A DNA stretch of 64,000 nucleotides from Ilyonectria destructans (GCA_020740775.1 JAHEWK010000011.1:1550001-1614000); one strand, 5' to 3'; positions 45,789-57,823 are shown, numbered from the stretch's first letter. The notes: generated by a model from the letters alone, not told the origin. Numbers and translations are program-made.

Positions 45789-47607
45789 GATTGCGGATGC
45801 TGAGAAGAATCGAGTGGCGTTTAAGATGGTGGAGGAGTTTGCAAGTTGAGGAAGAGAGAAAGATCTCGGGGCAGAGAAGCAGGAAGAGGTATGGCGGGGT
45901 AGGAGGGGTCGAAGAAGTGTTGGTCTCATTTTGAGAGCTAGAGGGGCAAATTGTTAGCGCTCGTCCGTTGGGCCAATGAGAGCAGCGAAAACGAGTGTTT
46001 GGGTGGGGCTGTGTGTCGGAATGCGGGTCACGTGAAGTGAGCAGGGGAAGGTTGGCGGGACTTTGGCTTTGGAGCTCTGCTTTTCCGCTGCTCCTCGCAT
46101 GAGGTCACCGTGGCCAGGGTGGGGTCGACGCGAGAGCTTGGAAGCTTCTGCTGACACTGCTAGCGGAAGATGCAAAGCAGCGCTGTTCCATCGCCGGAGC
46201 CCCTGTTAGCCGCCGGTGCCGATGCTGGAAGCAAGACATTGGTAGGAGGCCACGAGCGCCTTCTGCACGTCAATGCTCCCTCATCCGCAGCTTCAATGGG
46301 GGCATTGAGTCGGTTGTTGAGGTAGTGGTTGCCCGGCCAAGCCCACGCCCGCCAGGGGACACGAGTCGACTTCGCCCAAGGCCATCGAGTGGCCCGATGC
46401 CGCAGAGTTGCTGCAGGCTTTGCCTCAAGGCCAATGCCCATTGGAGGGATCTGGGGACACGCTGCGCAGTGGATTCTCATCATCACATCGCCCCCCTCCA
46501 CTTCTCATCCAGTCCAAGGCCCCGTGGTGGCCATAGACTCGCGGTGGCGGAAGCCTGCTGCTGGTTGGCAACTCCGCAAAGCCGGCTGGGCTCGCTGGCT
46601 GGATCAAGGACCAAGGCCACGGCTGGAGAGAAGGATGGATGGATGGATGGATGGGCATGGACTGGGCCAATGCCGGCAATGCCCGAGTTTGGGGTGAGCG
46701 ACTTTTCCATGGAAGCCAATTGGTGCTGGACGGCACAGTTTGGAAACTGGAGCCCCGTCGCTTGCCATTGCATTCTATGCCTTGAGAATCGGTCTGCTTG
46801 CGTTGCTCGCCCCCCATGAGCTGAGCCACCCCAGGATCTTTCGTATGACGGGTATAGCGGTGATGCGGTAGGATCCAAACCAGACGTACCTTGTGGTGAG
46901 TAATACACTTAAATGGTAAAAGTACAGAGGGAGAAGAGGATCAGGCAGATGAGATATACACAGGGAATATGGCCCAGATGCACGTGTCGTTGATAAACCT
47001 TTGGACTGGTCTTCAAGGGAAGGGGGAAAAGTTTTGGGCCAGCTGAGCCGGCCATTAAACGTCGTCGGGGAGAGCTGCTGTTTTCAAGCCTGAAGTCTCA
47101 GGTACTGACGAGTGCGGTGAGGGACCCAGGTACGCCCACGCTTGGCTCTTGGGCAAGCTAAGGTCCCTCCCACTTTAGCTACAGTAGGGAGCGGCGTATG
47201 CTGTACGAGATGTATGCCCATAAGCCACTCGACAAAATGCCAATGAACCCATCACTCCATCGCGGATGGCCTCTCTCCCCTCTCATGTCGCTCGCTTGTC
47301 CGTAACCCCCAGCGTTGCGTGCTGGCAAACGCCCTGGCCATGTACTCTGTAGCTTATTTGCCAAGTTCCAGTGGGTAATCAATCACGTGATTCATCTCCC
47401 CTCCACGCTGGCGTTAGGCTCGCCACAGCTGAGGCCGGAAAGTCCAGGTGTCCGGGATGACCTTGGCGCAAGGGGCAACTTGACATTATCTCGTTGGAAT
47501 AGTTACCATCCAAGCTGGCAGCACAACACCAAGCATTGCCGCGCGCTCCTGTTCCTCCGTCCGCCCATCATCTTCACGGTGTCTAGCCCGCTGGATCCCC
47601 CGCAACC
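45789..47607. other. 1.8 kb divergent spacer
   Basis: Between cyclophilin (-) and epsin (+). Part of 46100-46830 is G+C-rich with open but implausible frames on both strands. A (GGAT) microsatellite lies at 46633-46653. CACGTGA motifs occur near 46029 and 47385, the latter in the epsin upstream region. No supported gene. Confidence 0.4.
46633..46653. repeat. GGAT microsatellite
   Basis: About five tandem GGAT units in non-coding sequence. Confidence 0.8.
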
Positions 47608-49401
47608 ATGGATTTGAACGACTTGAAGTCCACCGTCTCGAACCTGTCCTTGTATGACATCAAGGCCGGGTTCAGGAAGGCCCAGAATGGTACCCCCTGA
47701 GCGCTCTCGTCCGTTGCGCCCAATGACTGACAGAGATGCGCAGCGGTAATGAACTTTACGGAGATGGAGTCCAAGGTGCGTTGGTCTGCCAGATATGGCG
47801 AGCAATCTAGGGCCAGGCACTAACAGTCGGTCTACAGGTACGAGAGGCCACGAACAACGAGCCTTGGGGAGCATCCTCGACTCTGATGCAGGAGATCGCG
47901 AGCGGCACCTTCAACTAGTACGCCACCCAACCCGACGTCCTCGCACATGTTTCCGCCCATCTGCTGACCGACGACCAGCCAAACTCTCAATGAGATCATG
48001 CCCATGATCTACCGCCGTTTCACAGAAAAGGCCGCCGAGGAATGGCGCCAGATCTACAAGGCCCTCCAACTACTCGAGTTCCTTATCAAGCACGGCTCTG
48101 AGCGTGTCATTGACGACGCCCGGGGCCACATCTCCCTCCTCAAGATGCTCCGCCAGTTCCACTTCATCGACGCGAATGGCAAGGACCAGGGCATCAACGT
48201 TCGAAACCGAGCCAAGGAACTCGCTGAGCTTCTCGGTGACGTCGAGCGCATCCGAGCCGAGCGAAAGAAGGCGCGAGCGAGCAAGAGCAAGTACACGGGT
48301 GTTGAGGGCGGCGCGACTTTTGGCGGCGGCTTCTCCAGCGGCGGTGCCAGCTCGAGCCGGTATGGTGGCTTCGGCAGCGAAAGCGCCGATGGAGGTGGTG
48401 GTGCTCCCGGAGCCTATGGTGGTTACTCTGGAGGCGTCTACGGCGACGGCGGCGGCTTCGGAGGCCAAACAAACGAGTGGCAGGATTCCAGCAGCCGAGC
48501 CGACCGATTCGAAGAGTACGACGAGTTCGATGAGGGTGAGAGGCCCGCACCGAGCTCCGCCAGAACCGCAAAGCGACCTGAGCGAGCCGGTGTTAAGAAG
48601 ACAACAGCTGAGCCTCCTAAGAAGAAGGAGCCCGAGGTTGATCTGTTCTCCTTCGATGATCCCGCGCCGTCATCCTCGTCTGCAGCCCCCGCTGCTTCTT
48701 CGTCTGGCTTTGCTCCCCTAGCCCCGAGCGGCACTTCCGCTGCCGCCAACGACGACGACGATGAGTTTGATGACTTCCAGGAGGCCACTCCCGCGGCTCC
48801 CAGTGCCTTTGGACAGACTGCCATGCCTCCCGTGACATCGTCAGCCTCTTCGACCGCCCACTTCGCTTCTCCTCAGCCCCGATCCGGCCCCCAGCAGGCC
48901 GACATCAACCAGATGGTTAGCATGTCATCCATCTCGCCTGCTCCCAGCGCGTCGGGCACCCCAGGTATCAACTACTCTGCCTTTAGCGCCCCTGCTGCTG
49001 CACCGGCCGCCCAGCCCATCAAGCCAGCTGCCTTCCAGGCTGCCGGACCCAACTACTTTGGTACCGTCCAGGCTCAACCCATTGGCGCTCCACAGGTGTC
49101 TGGCTTGCCAGGCATGTCTAGCGTGGCGTCCAACGCCCCGACTACCATGGGCAACATGAAGCCCGTCACCAGCTCTGCGAACAAGCCTGTGGCTGCTGCT
49201 GGCGGCGATGCCTTTGGAGCCCTGTGGGGCAAGGCCAGCGGGGGCATGAAGAAGCCCAGCACCCCTACCGCCGGTCCCACGATGGGCCAGCTCGCCAAGG
49301 AGAAGAGCGCTGCCGGCATCTGGGGAGCCCCTGCTGGCGGGTCTTCACAGCCACCTGCTCCTAAGACAGGCGGATCTGCGATGGACGATCTTCTTGGTTA
49401 A
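47608..49401 (+). CDS. ent3: ENTH-domain epsin, Ent3 type
   Basis: A 538-aa protein in four exons (47608-47689, 47744-47775, 47838-47917 and 47979-49401); exon 2 is only 32 nt. The ENTH domain covers residues 1 to about 150: TVSNLSLYDIKAGFRKAQNA, NFTEMESKVREATNNEPWG, EWRQIYKALQLLEFLIKHG and GKDQGINVRNRAKELAELLG. ENTH domains bind phosphoinositides and bend membranes. The C-terminal two-thirds is Gly- then Ala/Ser/Pro-rich and unfolded, with acidic-aromatic motifs (VDLFSFDDP, DDDDEFDDFQEA) of the type that bind clathrin adaptor ears, and ends in MDDLLG. The lack of NPF and ubiquitin-interacting motifs favours the trans-Golgi/endosome Ent3 type over plasma-membrane Ent1/2. Confidence 0.93.
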
Positions 49402-51204
49402 GCAACGTACGTGTATGTCCAATATTACAAGCCACCACCTGGACCTGAGACTGGGACGGGCCTGGTTCAAGGTAACCGTGAGGAACATGTCCCAGCGGGT
49501 GCTATGGGGGGGCCCTAAGAATGTATGGATAACAAAGCAATGGGACAAGCATGTTATTTTGATGATAGGATCCTAGATAGGCGTCTGGCGCAAAAAATGA
49601 ACTGACATGTCATGCCAGTTTGGTCTTGATCCAGGTCTTGGTGTTGGTGAACTGTACTACGCCGTCCCAACCGCGTCTGCTCTCACAACGGCGTCCAACA
49701 GCGACGCCTTTCCAGGGATACAACCATGTTAAGGCCTTCGGTCCTCTAAACATAGCGGGCCATCCAAGTTCACGGACGGCACCCTCAACGAAATGCAGGC
49801 CATGGCCAAACAAGCGACGGCCCATGCGTGGGTGCCAAGAACCCTGCTCCCCGATCCCAGATGTATGCAGCGCAGAGGCCAGAGCGCACATGACTGGGAT
49901 GTAGAGAGAGAGATCAGGTTGGTCCAGACGCAATGGCCCAGGATCCGGTCCATCGGGTTGGCTGCGTTCATCCTCACGGCCAGGTCCAAGCAGCGGCAGT
50001 TGCACGACCAACAAGCAAGCCACGGGAATTTAAACAAAGAACACTCCATAACATGGCCGGGGCTCGTGCAAAGCAAACAACGACAGGCTCGCTCACCTTC
50101 AATCTCGCCCAATCTGCGGCCGGGCCTCAAACCAAACCAGCCCGGCCGCAATCTTCACCCGAACCACCAACCCCCCGTCCGCCGCCCGCCGTCCGCCATC
50201 ATGAAGCTCTCTGGTCCAATCGACGGGCCAGTCCAGGGCGATGATCGCCAGGACGCCACCCTTGCTGCTGCGAGAACCCAATGCGAGCCTCCATCCGCCG
50301 ACTCCATCTGCGCGGCTATCCAAAACCCACCCCCGGCATTGCAGTTGTACATGGCCGCATCCCTGCCGTGTAGCGCCGCGCCAATGACACGGCGCCGCCG
50401 GGATCCGCCGTGCGGCAAACAGGAAATAGACCCTCCAGTACGGTACGGCTGGCCGCCCCATTGGTCGCCTGCGTTTTCCACGCGCCTGGGCGGCCTGGTC
50501 TTACGGCGTGGAGAGAGAGGCACTTGCAGGGGCCCGTCTGTGTCAAGTTCGAGGCGGCGGACGGATGAGGGCGCGCGACGGCTGCTGGGCGGGCTTCACG
50601 GTGAAACACGGCGCGGCTGGTCGCCTGGGCGAGTGGAGTCTCCATGGATTGATGGTCGTCGTGGGCGGCTGCTGAATTTGGAAACATCCAGGCCGCGTTG
50701 ACTCTGGCCGTGTTGGTGTGTGGTTGTGGCTTGCTTGTGGTTCGACGTCAAACTTCCGCCGTGTGTTTTGGCAATGAGCCATCCTGTATAAAGACGGACC
50801 GCCAGTCGTCCTCAATCGTCTTCTTCTCCTCTTCAGCAAACTACACAGTACTACACTCCATCTCATCCTTTCCTATCTCTTTCCTTTTTCTTTTTTTCAT
50901 TTCCTTGTTTCCTTTGTACCCTTCTCTCTATCTCTGGGTTTTGGTCGCATCTCCTTCGCAACGTTCAACATTTCCAGCTTCACAGCATTCAAAAATCGTA
51001 ACGACTCTCTTCGCCTTTTTTCCTTACTTTCCTCACTACGAAAAACCAACAACTTCCTCCTCGCCTTTTCCTTAGGCGGGCCTAACCATTGACAAAATTT
51101 CCTCCCCGGCCCCTTCCGTCCCTTTCTACTCCAACCGCCTCCCGCTGCGCACCGCCGGCTCGTCGCGCCCTCGCCTTTCCATCGTCACTCCCAAGACTCT
51201 AAAG
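49402..51204 (+). promoter_or_regulatory. Spacer and long leader of MARVEL-like gene
   Basis: About 1.8 kb without a supported gene. The 49.6-50.7 kb part is G+C-rich with open but implausible frames. From about 50810 the plus strand is CT-rich, consistent with a roughly 400-nt 5' leader that starts below the TATA motif at 50787. Confidence 0.45.
50787..50793 (+). promoter_or_regulatory. TATA-like box of MARVEL-like gene
   Basis: TATAAAG, about 20-30 nt before a CT-rich transcribed-looking tract (TCGTCTTCTTCTCCTC). It would set a start near 50815 and a leader of about 390 nt to the ATG at 51205. Confidence 0.45.
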
Positions 51205-51890
51205 ATGCATTCTCCTCCCGCCCTCGGTGCCCTAGGTATGACCTGGACTGCCATGCGAGGCATGCAGTTCGTCTCCCTCATTACCATCATCGGCTTGACT
51301 TCCAACTTCATCTCCGAGATGGTCATGGCCGACTATGCCGCTCCTTCGGCCCTTATCGGCACACTGGTTGTGGTAAGTTTGATTCCGCTTGCGTCTTGTT
51401 CTCTTCCGAGAGTCTCTACTTTTTATAGAGACTTACATGGTGACATCTTCAACACTGGACCCCTTCAACTAACACCGTCTTCCAGTCCTGCATCGCAACT
51501 CTCTACATTGCCATCAGTTACATCCTCTACTGGGACTCCATGCTCCCTCTCCTCATTGCCACCGGCGCTGACTCGATGATCCTGATCGCATGCATCGTCG
51601 TCGCTTGCACCGTTGGCAAGCCCGTCAGCTACCTATCGTGCCCCAAGTTCCCCACGAACGGCAACACGGCCAACTTCATCAACTCTCTGTTCCACAACGT
51701 CTACCACTCGCGCAGCAACACGTTCAAGTGGGTCGATGCCGACAAGGCTTCGTGCTACCAGATCAAGGCAATCTGGGGCCTGAGCATCGCCCTGTGCGTG
51801 CTCTTCGCCTTCTCCGCCGTCACCTCCATCTGCCTCTGGAAGCGCACTAAGGGCGCCCCCCCTCCCCCCAAGGACGTCGAGAACTACTGA
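51205..51890 (+). CDS. Predicted MARVEL-like four-helix membrane protein
   Basis: A 190-aa protein in two exons (51205-51372 and 51486-51890; 113-nt intron). Four hydrophobic segments: MQFVSLITIIGLTSNFI (residues about 20-36), ALIGTLVVSCIATLYIAISY, DSMILIACIVVACTVGKPVS and a final IWGLSIALCVLFAFSAVTSI before a short cytosolic tail (WKRTKGAPPPPKDVENY). The long loop before the last helix has Cys and Asn-rich sequence (FINSLFHNVYHSRSNTFKWV). The topology and the early RGMQF segment fit fungal MARVEL-domain proteins, found at the plasma membrane or in vesicles. Assignment is by topology and pattern only. Confidence 0.8.
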
Positions 51891-51980
51891 AGGTGCGGCC
51901 GTGGGATTGCGGCGGGGCCGACCGCCGGTCCCGGGCCCATCGCGGCCCGGAGCCGGAGCCGAAGTCTCGGGACGACGGCC

Positions 51981-52316
51981 ATGGCGCAGCGTGAGAAGCG
52001 GTTCGATAGCGACTCCGACTCGGACAGCGCTCGCCAACCGTGGTTTCCCCCGCCCCCCACGGCACCTATCCGCGAGAAGAGGGTCCGCATGAGGGAGATG
52101 GCGAGGCCGGTGGAAGAAATACCGCCCCTGCCGCCTGTCCCTCCACTGCTACTCCCTCCACCCTCGCCGGCCTTCTCGGACGGACCTCGCAGTCCGCTCC
52201 TAGAGAGGGTCAGGTCTAAGCGGAGAACCATTATGCAAGCCCTCGAAGGATGGTGGGATCTTGATATACTCGAAAAGAGACAGACCTTGTTTGGTGGAGG
52301 AGCATCGCGAAAATGA
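51981..52316 (+). CDS. Possible small proline-rich protein
   Basis: An uninterrupted 111-codon frame that starts only 90 nt after the MARVEL-like stop codon. It begins MAQREKRFDSDSDSDSARQP, has a Pro-rich middle and ends LLERVRSKRRTIMQALEGWWDLDILEKRQ. The last third looks like a helical protein segment, which is unusual for a 3' untranslated region. It could be a separate small gene, a remnant, or coincidental in G+C-rich UTR sequence. The opposite strand is also open here, which weakens the case. Confidence 0.3.
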   Translation: MAQREKRFDSDSDSDSARQPWFPPPPTAPIREKRVRMREMARPVEEIPPLPPVPPLLLPPPSPAFSDGPRSPLLERVRSKRRTIMQALEGWWDLDILEKRQTLFGGGASRK

Positions 52317-52695
52317 AATTGGGCAGCTTGGTCTGCACGGGAATGTAATGAATGTTGAAGATTTTTGGGGTTATGTCTGGGTCTCGGTTTGGGTTTCACA
52401 ACCATGGGTAATGTCTACTGGCTAGATTGGTTTTCATAATTAGAAAAACATGAGAAAAAAATACGAGGAGTTTTGATTATATCATTTCGCATCATTGATG
52501 CAGAGTGACAATTTTCAAGTTACTAACCAGTAACCCCTAAAATCAGTCATTCGTTACGCCCAAAGCTTTCAAAGTATTGTCATCATCCAGTCCAACCATA
52601 TCTCATAATCACGCCTAAATCAGATATATAATTGCCGTCAACCAAGCCCCATGATCCGCTCGCCAGTGTAGGAGTGGGGGGCGTATCCCAGGGTA
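52317..52695. other. Convergent spacer
   Basis: A+T-rich downstream flanks of the MARVEL-like gene (+) and the acr-2-like regulator (-). Nothing else recognised. Confidence 0.4.
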
Positions 52696-54573
52696 TCAAA
52701 TCAGCAAAACTCCATGTCCCAAAATCCGCATGCACTTGGCCACGTCCCAGCTCTCGTCGATCTGACTCCTTTGAGCCCAAACTGCTTCCATGATCTCCAT
52801 TGCTGACTTGACCGTTCCAAACACACTAACTGATCCCATTCGCCGGACCATGGCACGGTACGTGCACTCATCCTCTGGAGGGGAAAGGCAGCCAGCAATA
52901 CAGAACGGCCAGGCCAGGGTCCTTAGACCCGTGTCCTGGGGCAGCTCGGTCAAGAGGGTCGTCATTCGAGAGACGGAGTTTCGGATCTCGGGGCATGAAG
53001 GCTGCCAGCCTGAAATGACGACATAAAGGTAGGTCATTGCAGCTTGAAGCCAGATGACATTGTTGATGAGTAATGGCGGGGACTGGTCCGTAATGCCGGG
53101 TTGTGATGGATGCACATTGTTTCCAAGGATGGCATAGACGGGATTGACAGCAGGTACCCTCGCCCGGAACTCGCTCTCCATGACCTCGAGGCCTGCCTTG
53201 ATAGCATCATCCATAACCTTTCCACGTTGGACCAGCTCGGTTGTGGATAGTGAGCCCGCTCGCTTCTGGTCTTTCTTCCAAGCATCCAGCGCGGCAATGT
53301 CACCAATGATCTGAACCACCCAGTTTTGGAGTCCAGTGAACTCCTCCATGAAAAGGGGTCCAGCCGATTGAACACTTACTCGTTCCTTTGCCAGTGTGCA
53401 TCCGGGAATAACTGGATCCTGGTACTTTTGCAGCCGTGGGGCCTGCTCGAGGGTGATGCTGGCCATAACATCAATGAAGATAATATTTGCAGTGAAGAAG
53501 CGCAGGGCGGCTTGGCTCGTACTAAACGGCCGACTAATGCCCATCTCAGGCGGAGGCCAGCTAAGGCTGTAGAGATTCTGCAGTATGTCGGTCCACATCT
53601 CGGGGGAGGGGATGATTTGCAAAAACATGGCGATGGCAGCGTCGAGGTGCATGCGCCAGTGCTCCTTGTTGCTAGTTGACACCTCGAAAATGAGCATTTG
53701 AAGAATGCCCTGGAGGACTTGCAGCTTTTCTTTCGGGCCTACAAGACATCCGGCGGTGTTGATGGCGCTCATCTCCCGCTGAAGCTCGCGCAAGCCCATC
53801 TCGACCTGGGTCTGCAGCTGGTGCACCATGCGGTTGGTGCATTCCTCGTGATCCTTGTTTCCGTTGGCCAGGACGATGCTGAAGAAGTACGAGGCGAGCG
53901 AGATGGCCGTGTGCCAGACGGACTTGTTGCTCTGTAGGACATCGAGGACCCAGCCGCGACCACCGGCCAGCATGGGGGGGCGGTAGAAGGGGAAGAGGTG
54001 AGGGAAGACGTAGTCGAGATAGATCATGATAAAGTGCACCTCCGTGTTGACGCCGGCCGCGTTGGTTGGGTCCTCGGGGCGCACGAGGAACTGGCTATGC
54101 CACGCAACCTCGGGGGGCGAGGCACCGCTTGTGTTGCTGGAGGCGGGCGTAGAGCCAGGGTCTTGGCTAGACGGCGGGTCGGTATCGGAGTTAGAGATGA
54201 CGGTGTCGTGATAGTCGTGCCCTGGACCGGTCCGTTCGTTTGAGTATTCGCTTGTGCGCTCGGCGGCGCCATTTTCTCCAGGCCCGTCGAGGTTGACGTC
54301 GCGGGTGCCCGACTCGAGCATCTCCATGTACTTGCGATCGCGGCGCTGCGACGCCTGCTTCTTGACCTGGGCCTTGATCTTCTCGGCCATGGCCTTCTGC
54401 TTAGGGCCGCCGTCCATCCAGTCGGGCTTGGCCTCTTCATTGTGGCAGGTGATTTCGAGGGCGCTGCAGCCGTCGCAGACAGGGCGCTTCTCGTCGCACT
54501 TCTTGCGCCGCAGCCGACAGGTCCAGCAGCCGGCGTTGGAGCGCACCTTGGCGGACATGAGGTGGCGGAACAT
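52696..54573 (-). CDS. Zn2Cys6 regulator, acr-2-like
   Basis: A 625-aa transcription factor read as one exon. The N-terminal cluster C16-x2-C19-x6-C26-x6-C33-x2-C36-x6-C43 (CWTCRLRRKKCDEKRPVCDG) is canonical. It is followed by the acidic-aromatic PDWMDGG and a basic coiled stretch KIKAQVKKQASQRRDRKY, a layout I associate with the group of Neurospora acr-2 (acriflavine sensitivity control). From about residue 170 a fungal-transcription-factor C-terminal domain begins (HFIMIYLDYVFPHLFPFYRP). A GTAAGT at about 53380 within the frame could be a donor, but no acceptor at a normal distance preserves the domain, so I keep it unspliced. Targets are unknown; the copper-transporter gene lies 840 nt away. 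Confidence 0.85.
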   Translation of the reverse strand: MFRHLMSAKVRSNAGCWTCRLRRKKCDEKRPVCDGCSALEITCHNEEAKPDWMDGGPKQKAMAEKIKAQVKKQASQRRDRKYMEMLESGTRDVNLDGPGENGAAERTSEYSNERTGPGHDYHDTVISNSDTDPPSSQDPGSTPASSNTSGASPPEVAWHSQFLVRPEDPTNAAGVNTEVHFIMIYLDYVFPHLFPFYRPPMLAGGRGWVLDVLQSNKSVWHTAISLASYFFSIVLANGNKDHEECTNRMVHQLQTQVEMGLRELQREMSAINTAGCLVGPKEKLQVLQGILQMLIFEVSTSNKEHWRMHLDAAIAMFLQIIPSPEMWTDILQNLYSLSWPPPEMGISRPFSTSQAALRFFTANIIFIDVMASITLEQAPRLQKYQDPVIPGCTLAKERVSVQSAGPLFMEEFTGLQNWVVQIIGDIAALDAWKKDQKRAGSLSTTELVQRGKVMDDAIKAGLEVMESEFRARVPAVNPVYAILGNNVHPSQPGITDQSPPLLINNVIWLQAAMTYLYVVISGWQPSCPEIRNSVSRMTTLLTELPQDTGLRTLAWPFCIAGCLSPPEDECTYRAMVRRMGSVSVFGTVKSAMEIMEAVWAQRSQIDESWDVAKCMRILGHGVLLI

Positions 54574-55416
54574 GGCGGCACGACGCCCAACCTGGGGGAG
54601 GATGCTTGGTGATGCTCGGTGATGATTGGTGATGCGGGATCGAGATTGGGATCTGATGCTATCGTCGCGCAGTCAGTTGGCCTGACGAATTGCCGAGCAT
54701 TTAAGGTTGAGTCGCAGGAGGGAGACCGGCAGCAGGAGAGACCATGCTCTGATCGCCAAGCATTCACAGCCAAGAGCTCCGCGGATCCAGGTACATTACG
54801 GTTAATTTGTCAGCCCGCAGCCGTCGCCGCAGCCTGGCTTTTGCTCCAGGTACCGTTGATCCGCCCAATCGCAGAGGCGCTTTACTTCACCCCACCATCC
54901 CACCATCCCCATCCACCTTTAACCTCCTTGTCCCTTGACTTACCCTAGACGCAATCCATGAAAGCCGAGACTTGACTCTATCCAACGCCATATCCCCAAT
55001 CTGAGTGCCGGATACTCAGAAGAGTGGCATGCATTATCATCACCGCATTCATTCACCAGGCAACAGTATAACACGAAGAGTACGAAGAGGGTATCTTATT
55101 ACGGGCTAACTAAGTAGTTTGACTAGACAGGCTCCTGCGCAACACAAGTGTAATTAGATGCGATTGCCAATGCCAGCCGCCTCCCAGTTATGCCTCTGTT
55201 CATCTCCAACTAATTAAAATCAACTCGTGCGACATCTTGCCAACTCTGGATGATTGCCAGCGCCTCAGGTACGACAACAGCCAACTAGTTGACCAGGTGG
55301 GAGTTTGTCTCCCAGCCGCCGCTCCTCACATGCCGATGAAACGTAACACGAACACCGTCACCACCACTGCCGCTGACCACCCATGCCAGAGAGTATTTAT
55401 TCAGAGCCACACTCTT
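54574..55416. promoter_or_regulatory. Upstream region of acr-2-like gene
   Basis: About 840 nt between the regulator start and the copper-transporter stop, both on the minus strand. A repeat of GGTGATGCT/GGTGATGAT units lies at 54608-54640, just upstream of the regulator ATG. No gene. Confidence 0.4.
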
Positions 55417-56122
55417 CTAACCGCAGCAGACGGTGGATTCCTTGGTAGCACTCGTCTGCTGGCTTCCGCCCAGGGTCTCCCAGTGGAACACAAAGGATCC
55501 CAGGTACGAGCCGAGGAAGATGCAGATAATGATGTATCCGTTGTAGTACATGGCGAGCAACATGACAAAGTAAGCCACAGCGAACTGCATCATGTGCAGA
55601 AGCGCGCGGATCGCCTGCTGACCGACGTTGGGGCGGAAGGGAGGGATGCCAACGGCGCAGGCGGTAGCGCCGTCGGTGGCCTTGCCGCTATCAGAGCCAG
55701 CTCCATTGTTGCTAACCGCAGGAGAAGAACCCTCGAACTTGGCGATGTGCTGGCGGATGATGTAGCTGTCGAATTCCTTGACGGCGCGGCGGAGGGCTTC
55801 GAGGGACATGACAAGGAGGAGGACGCCGATGCAGGATCCGGCGAACATGCCCTTGGAAGTGATGTGCCAAGAGGGGGAGATGAAACACGAATCGATGGTG
55901 TTCCAGTTCCAAAGCATCTGTGAGAGAAAACACCAGTCAGTACTTAATCCAACTCAGTCACAAAGCTCGAGGGCTTGGGGGTGCACATACAGAAATCACA
56001 CAGCTGGAACCGGAGCCGCCCATGCTCATGGCGGCAGCACTGCTGGTGGCGGATGACATATCCATAGTCGCGGTACCGGTCATCGCCATAGTGGCCGTAC
56101 TAGACATATCCATGGATTCCAT
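55417..56122 (-). CDS. Ctr-family copper transporter
   Basis: A 210-aa protein in two exons (56122-55991 and 55917-55417; 73-nt intron). The Met-rich N-terminus (MESMDMSSTATMAMTG, then TATMDMSS, AMSM) provides copper-binding Met motifs. The first helix begins after WNTIDSCFISPSWHITS (SKGMFAGSCIGVLLLVMSLE). A cytosolic loop of about 60 residues follows. The pore helix carries the M-x3-M motif in FVMLLAMYYNGY, and the last helix has GSYLG for tight packing. It ends with STVCCG, the Cys pair that hands Cu(I) to chaperones. Trimers import Cu(I) through the plasma membrane or export it from the vacuole; which one is not decided by sequence. Confidence 0.92.
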
Positions 56123-57823
56123 TGTGAAGGTTGTGTTTGGCTCGGTTGATGTTTGGTTGATGGTTGGTTGGTTGAGGATGTGTTGGAGCAGTGAGTTTCT
56201 GTTGATGTCAAGGTGAAGCAACACACAGTTGGTGCGCTGGCAAGGGATTTTATAGTCAGAAATCCCTGGGTTAAAAAAAAAAGACCCGGAGAGCACTGCT
56301 TCTATAAAGGTAAGGGAAAAAAGGTAGAGGCGGCCCTCGACTATTTCTACCCTGAAGGATCAACAGGCCCGCTGCATGTCGTGTTGGCTACCTGCATGGG
56401 CAATAGCTGTCAAGTGCCTCAAACTCGCGACGCCAACATGGTTGCAACGAGTAATCCCTGTGCATTGCAGACGAACCGTGGAGTTCGGTGGAGAGACAAT
56501 GGCGAAAATGGGCGCAAGCCACCGAGCGTTGACGCCCGTTTTCGTTGTCGAGATGGCCCAACTGCGTCTGTTTGAGCAAGTTTTGTATGGGTTGCCGTCT
56601 GCTCGACCCTGGCTGCTGAAAGAACCCTTGTGCCAGTGCATCCTGGCGGTCGATCCACTGCGAAGAATACCTGATTGGCCTGGGACCCTGTGTATCTCGG
56701 GTTTTGGAAACTAATGGGCCCGTCGCCCACAGCTAGCTCACACGGGTGAAGCTGGGGTGAGGTCTAGGTGACGCTTGGCAGAAGAGCTTCGTCGTCACGA
56801 CCCGATAAGGTAGATCGAGATGGCAGTTTCCGCGAATGTTAGCCTCTTTGGACGGGGCTTCCTGGTCTTGCGTGGTCCTCCCGTTAAACAATTCCGCGTT
56901 GCCCATTCGGTTGAACGAGTGCAATTGGGGGGAGTCTCCGTGAGGGTTCCATCGCACCGTCCGACCGTCATACCATTACAACAAAACAATTCGGAAGCCA
57001 ATGCTCGTGTTCCACCAACACGTATATTTCCTCCCTGAGACATCCAAGGCAAACATAAAATTGCCCTCGGAAACTTTGACCATACGTTGCCACTGTTGCC
57101 ACTCATGAAACCTCATACCCGAACAGCCACGAGCAACCACAAAAAATGTGAGTTAGACCCTCAGCTAAGAGCAAGCCACTTGATCACCAGAGCAGTCTGC
57201 CATGCGCCATTCCGCCCTCTGGTCTGGGGTCTTGGCACTTGAGCAAGTTTATCGTATGTTTTTTCTTCTTTAAGCTGCCGCTTCCAATCCAACACATCCC
57301 ACCACGGCAATACTTCGACGCCACTACCCCACCGATTGCGAATAGAGACAACAACCTCAAGATAAGTTGCCCGAATAATCTAAAATTGTGCTTTTCACCT
57401 TGACAAAGCCGTTTAATTCGTACTTTTGCGACTTGGCTCCTTGAGAGTTGACCGCTTGCGTGGCCTGCAAATACTGGTTACGTCCTGCAGGGATCGTGGG
57501 GCGGAATATTTATTATTAGGGTGCGCAGGAGTTTAGGATTGCATTTGGTTTCAGAAGCGCAGTTGCCAAGTCTAGATATCCATGTACACGGCAGTGATTC
57601 GAAGTGATCATGTCCCAGCCGAATCGTCATGTTGCACAACATGGCGGCTGTATACGTTTTTGAACCACTCGTGTAACTCCATGTGCCAACTTCATCATTC
57701 ATTGTTTGCTTTCGGTGGACCGAACCACAAATGTCCCTCTGCGGTGTGCGCACTCTCCCACAGTCACCCACTTTTCGCTGCCCAAAGACAACTCCTCCCA
57801 GCCACTAAAGGGCTTCGTCATTC
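56123..57823. other. 1.7 kb without a supported gene
   Basis: The copper-transporter upstream region followed by sequence lacking protein-like frames. No transposon motif was seen. Confidence 0.4.
56248..56254 (-). promoter_or_regulatory. TATA box of copper-transporter gene
   Basis: TATAAAA on the minus strand, 126 nt upstream of the start codon, between GACTATAAAATCCC-type flanks. It suggests an inducible promoter, as expected for a copper-regulated gene. I did not see a clear copper-response element. Confidence 0.5.

Noticed and set aside
46140..46830. Several open frames of 110-165 codons on both strands
   Set aside because: A G+C-rich non-coding spacer. The frames overlap each other on both strands with no coherent composition.
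53370..53420. Possible intron in the acr-2-like regulator (GTAAGT)
   Set aside because: No acceptor at normal distance keeps the frame and domain; the unspliced frame reads through with protein-like sequence.
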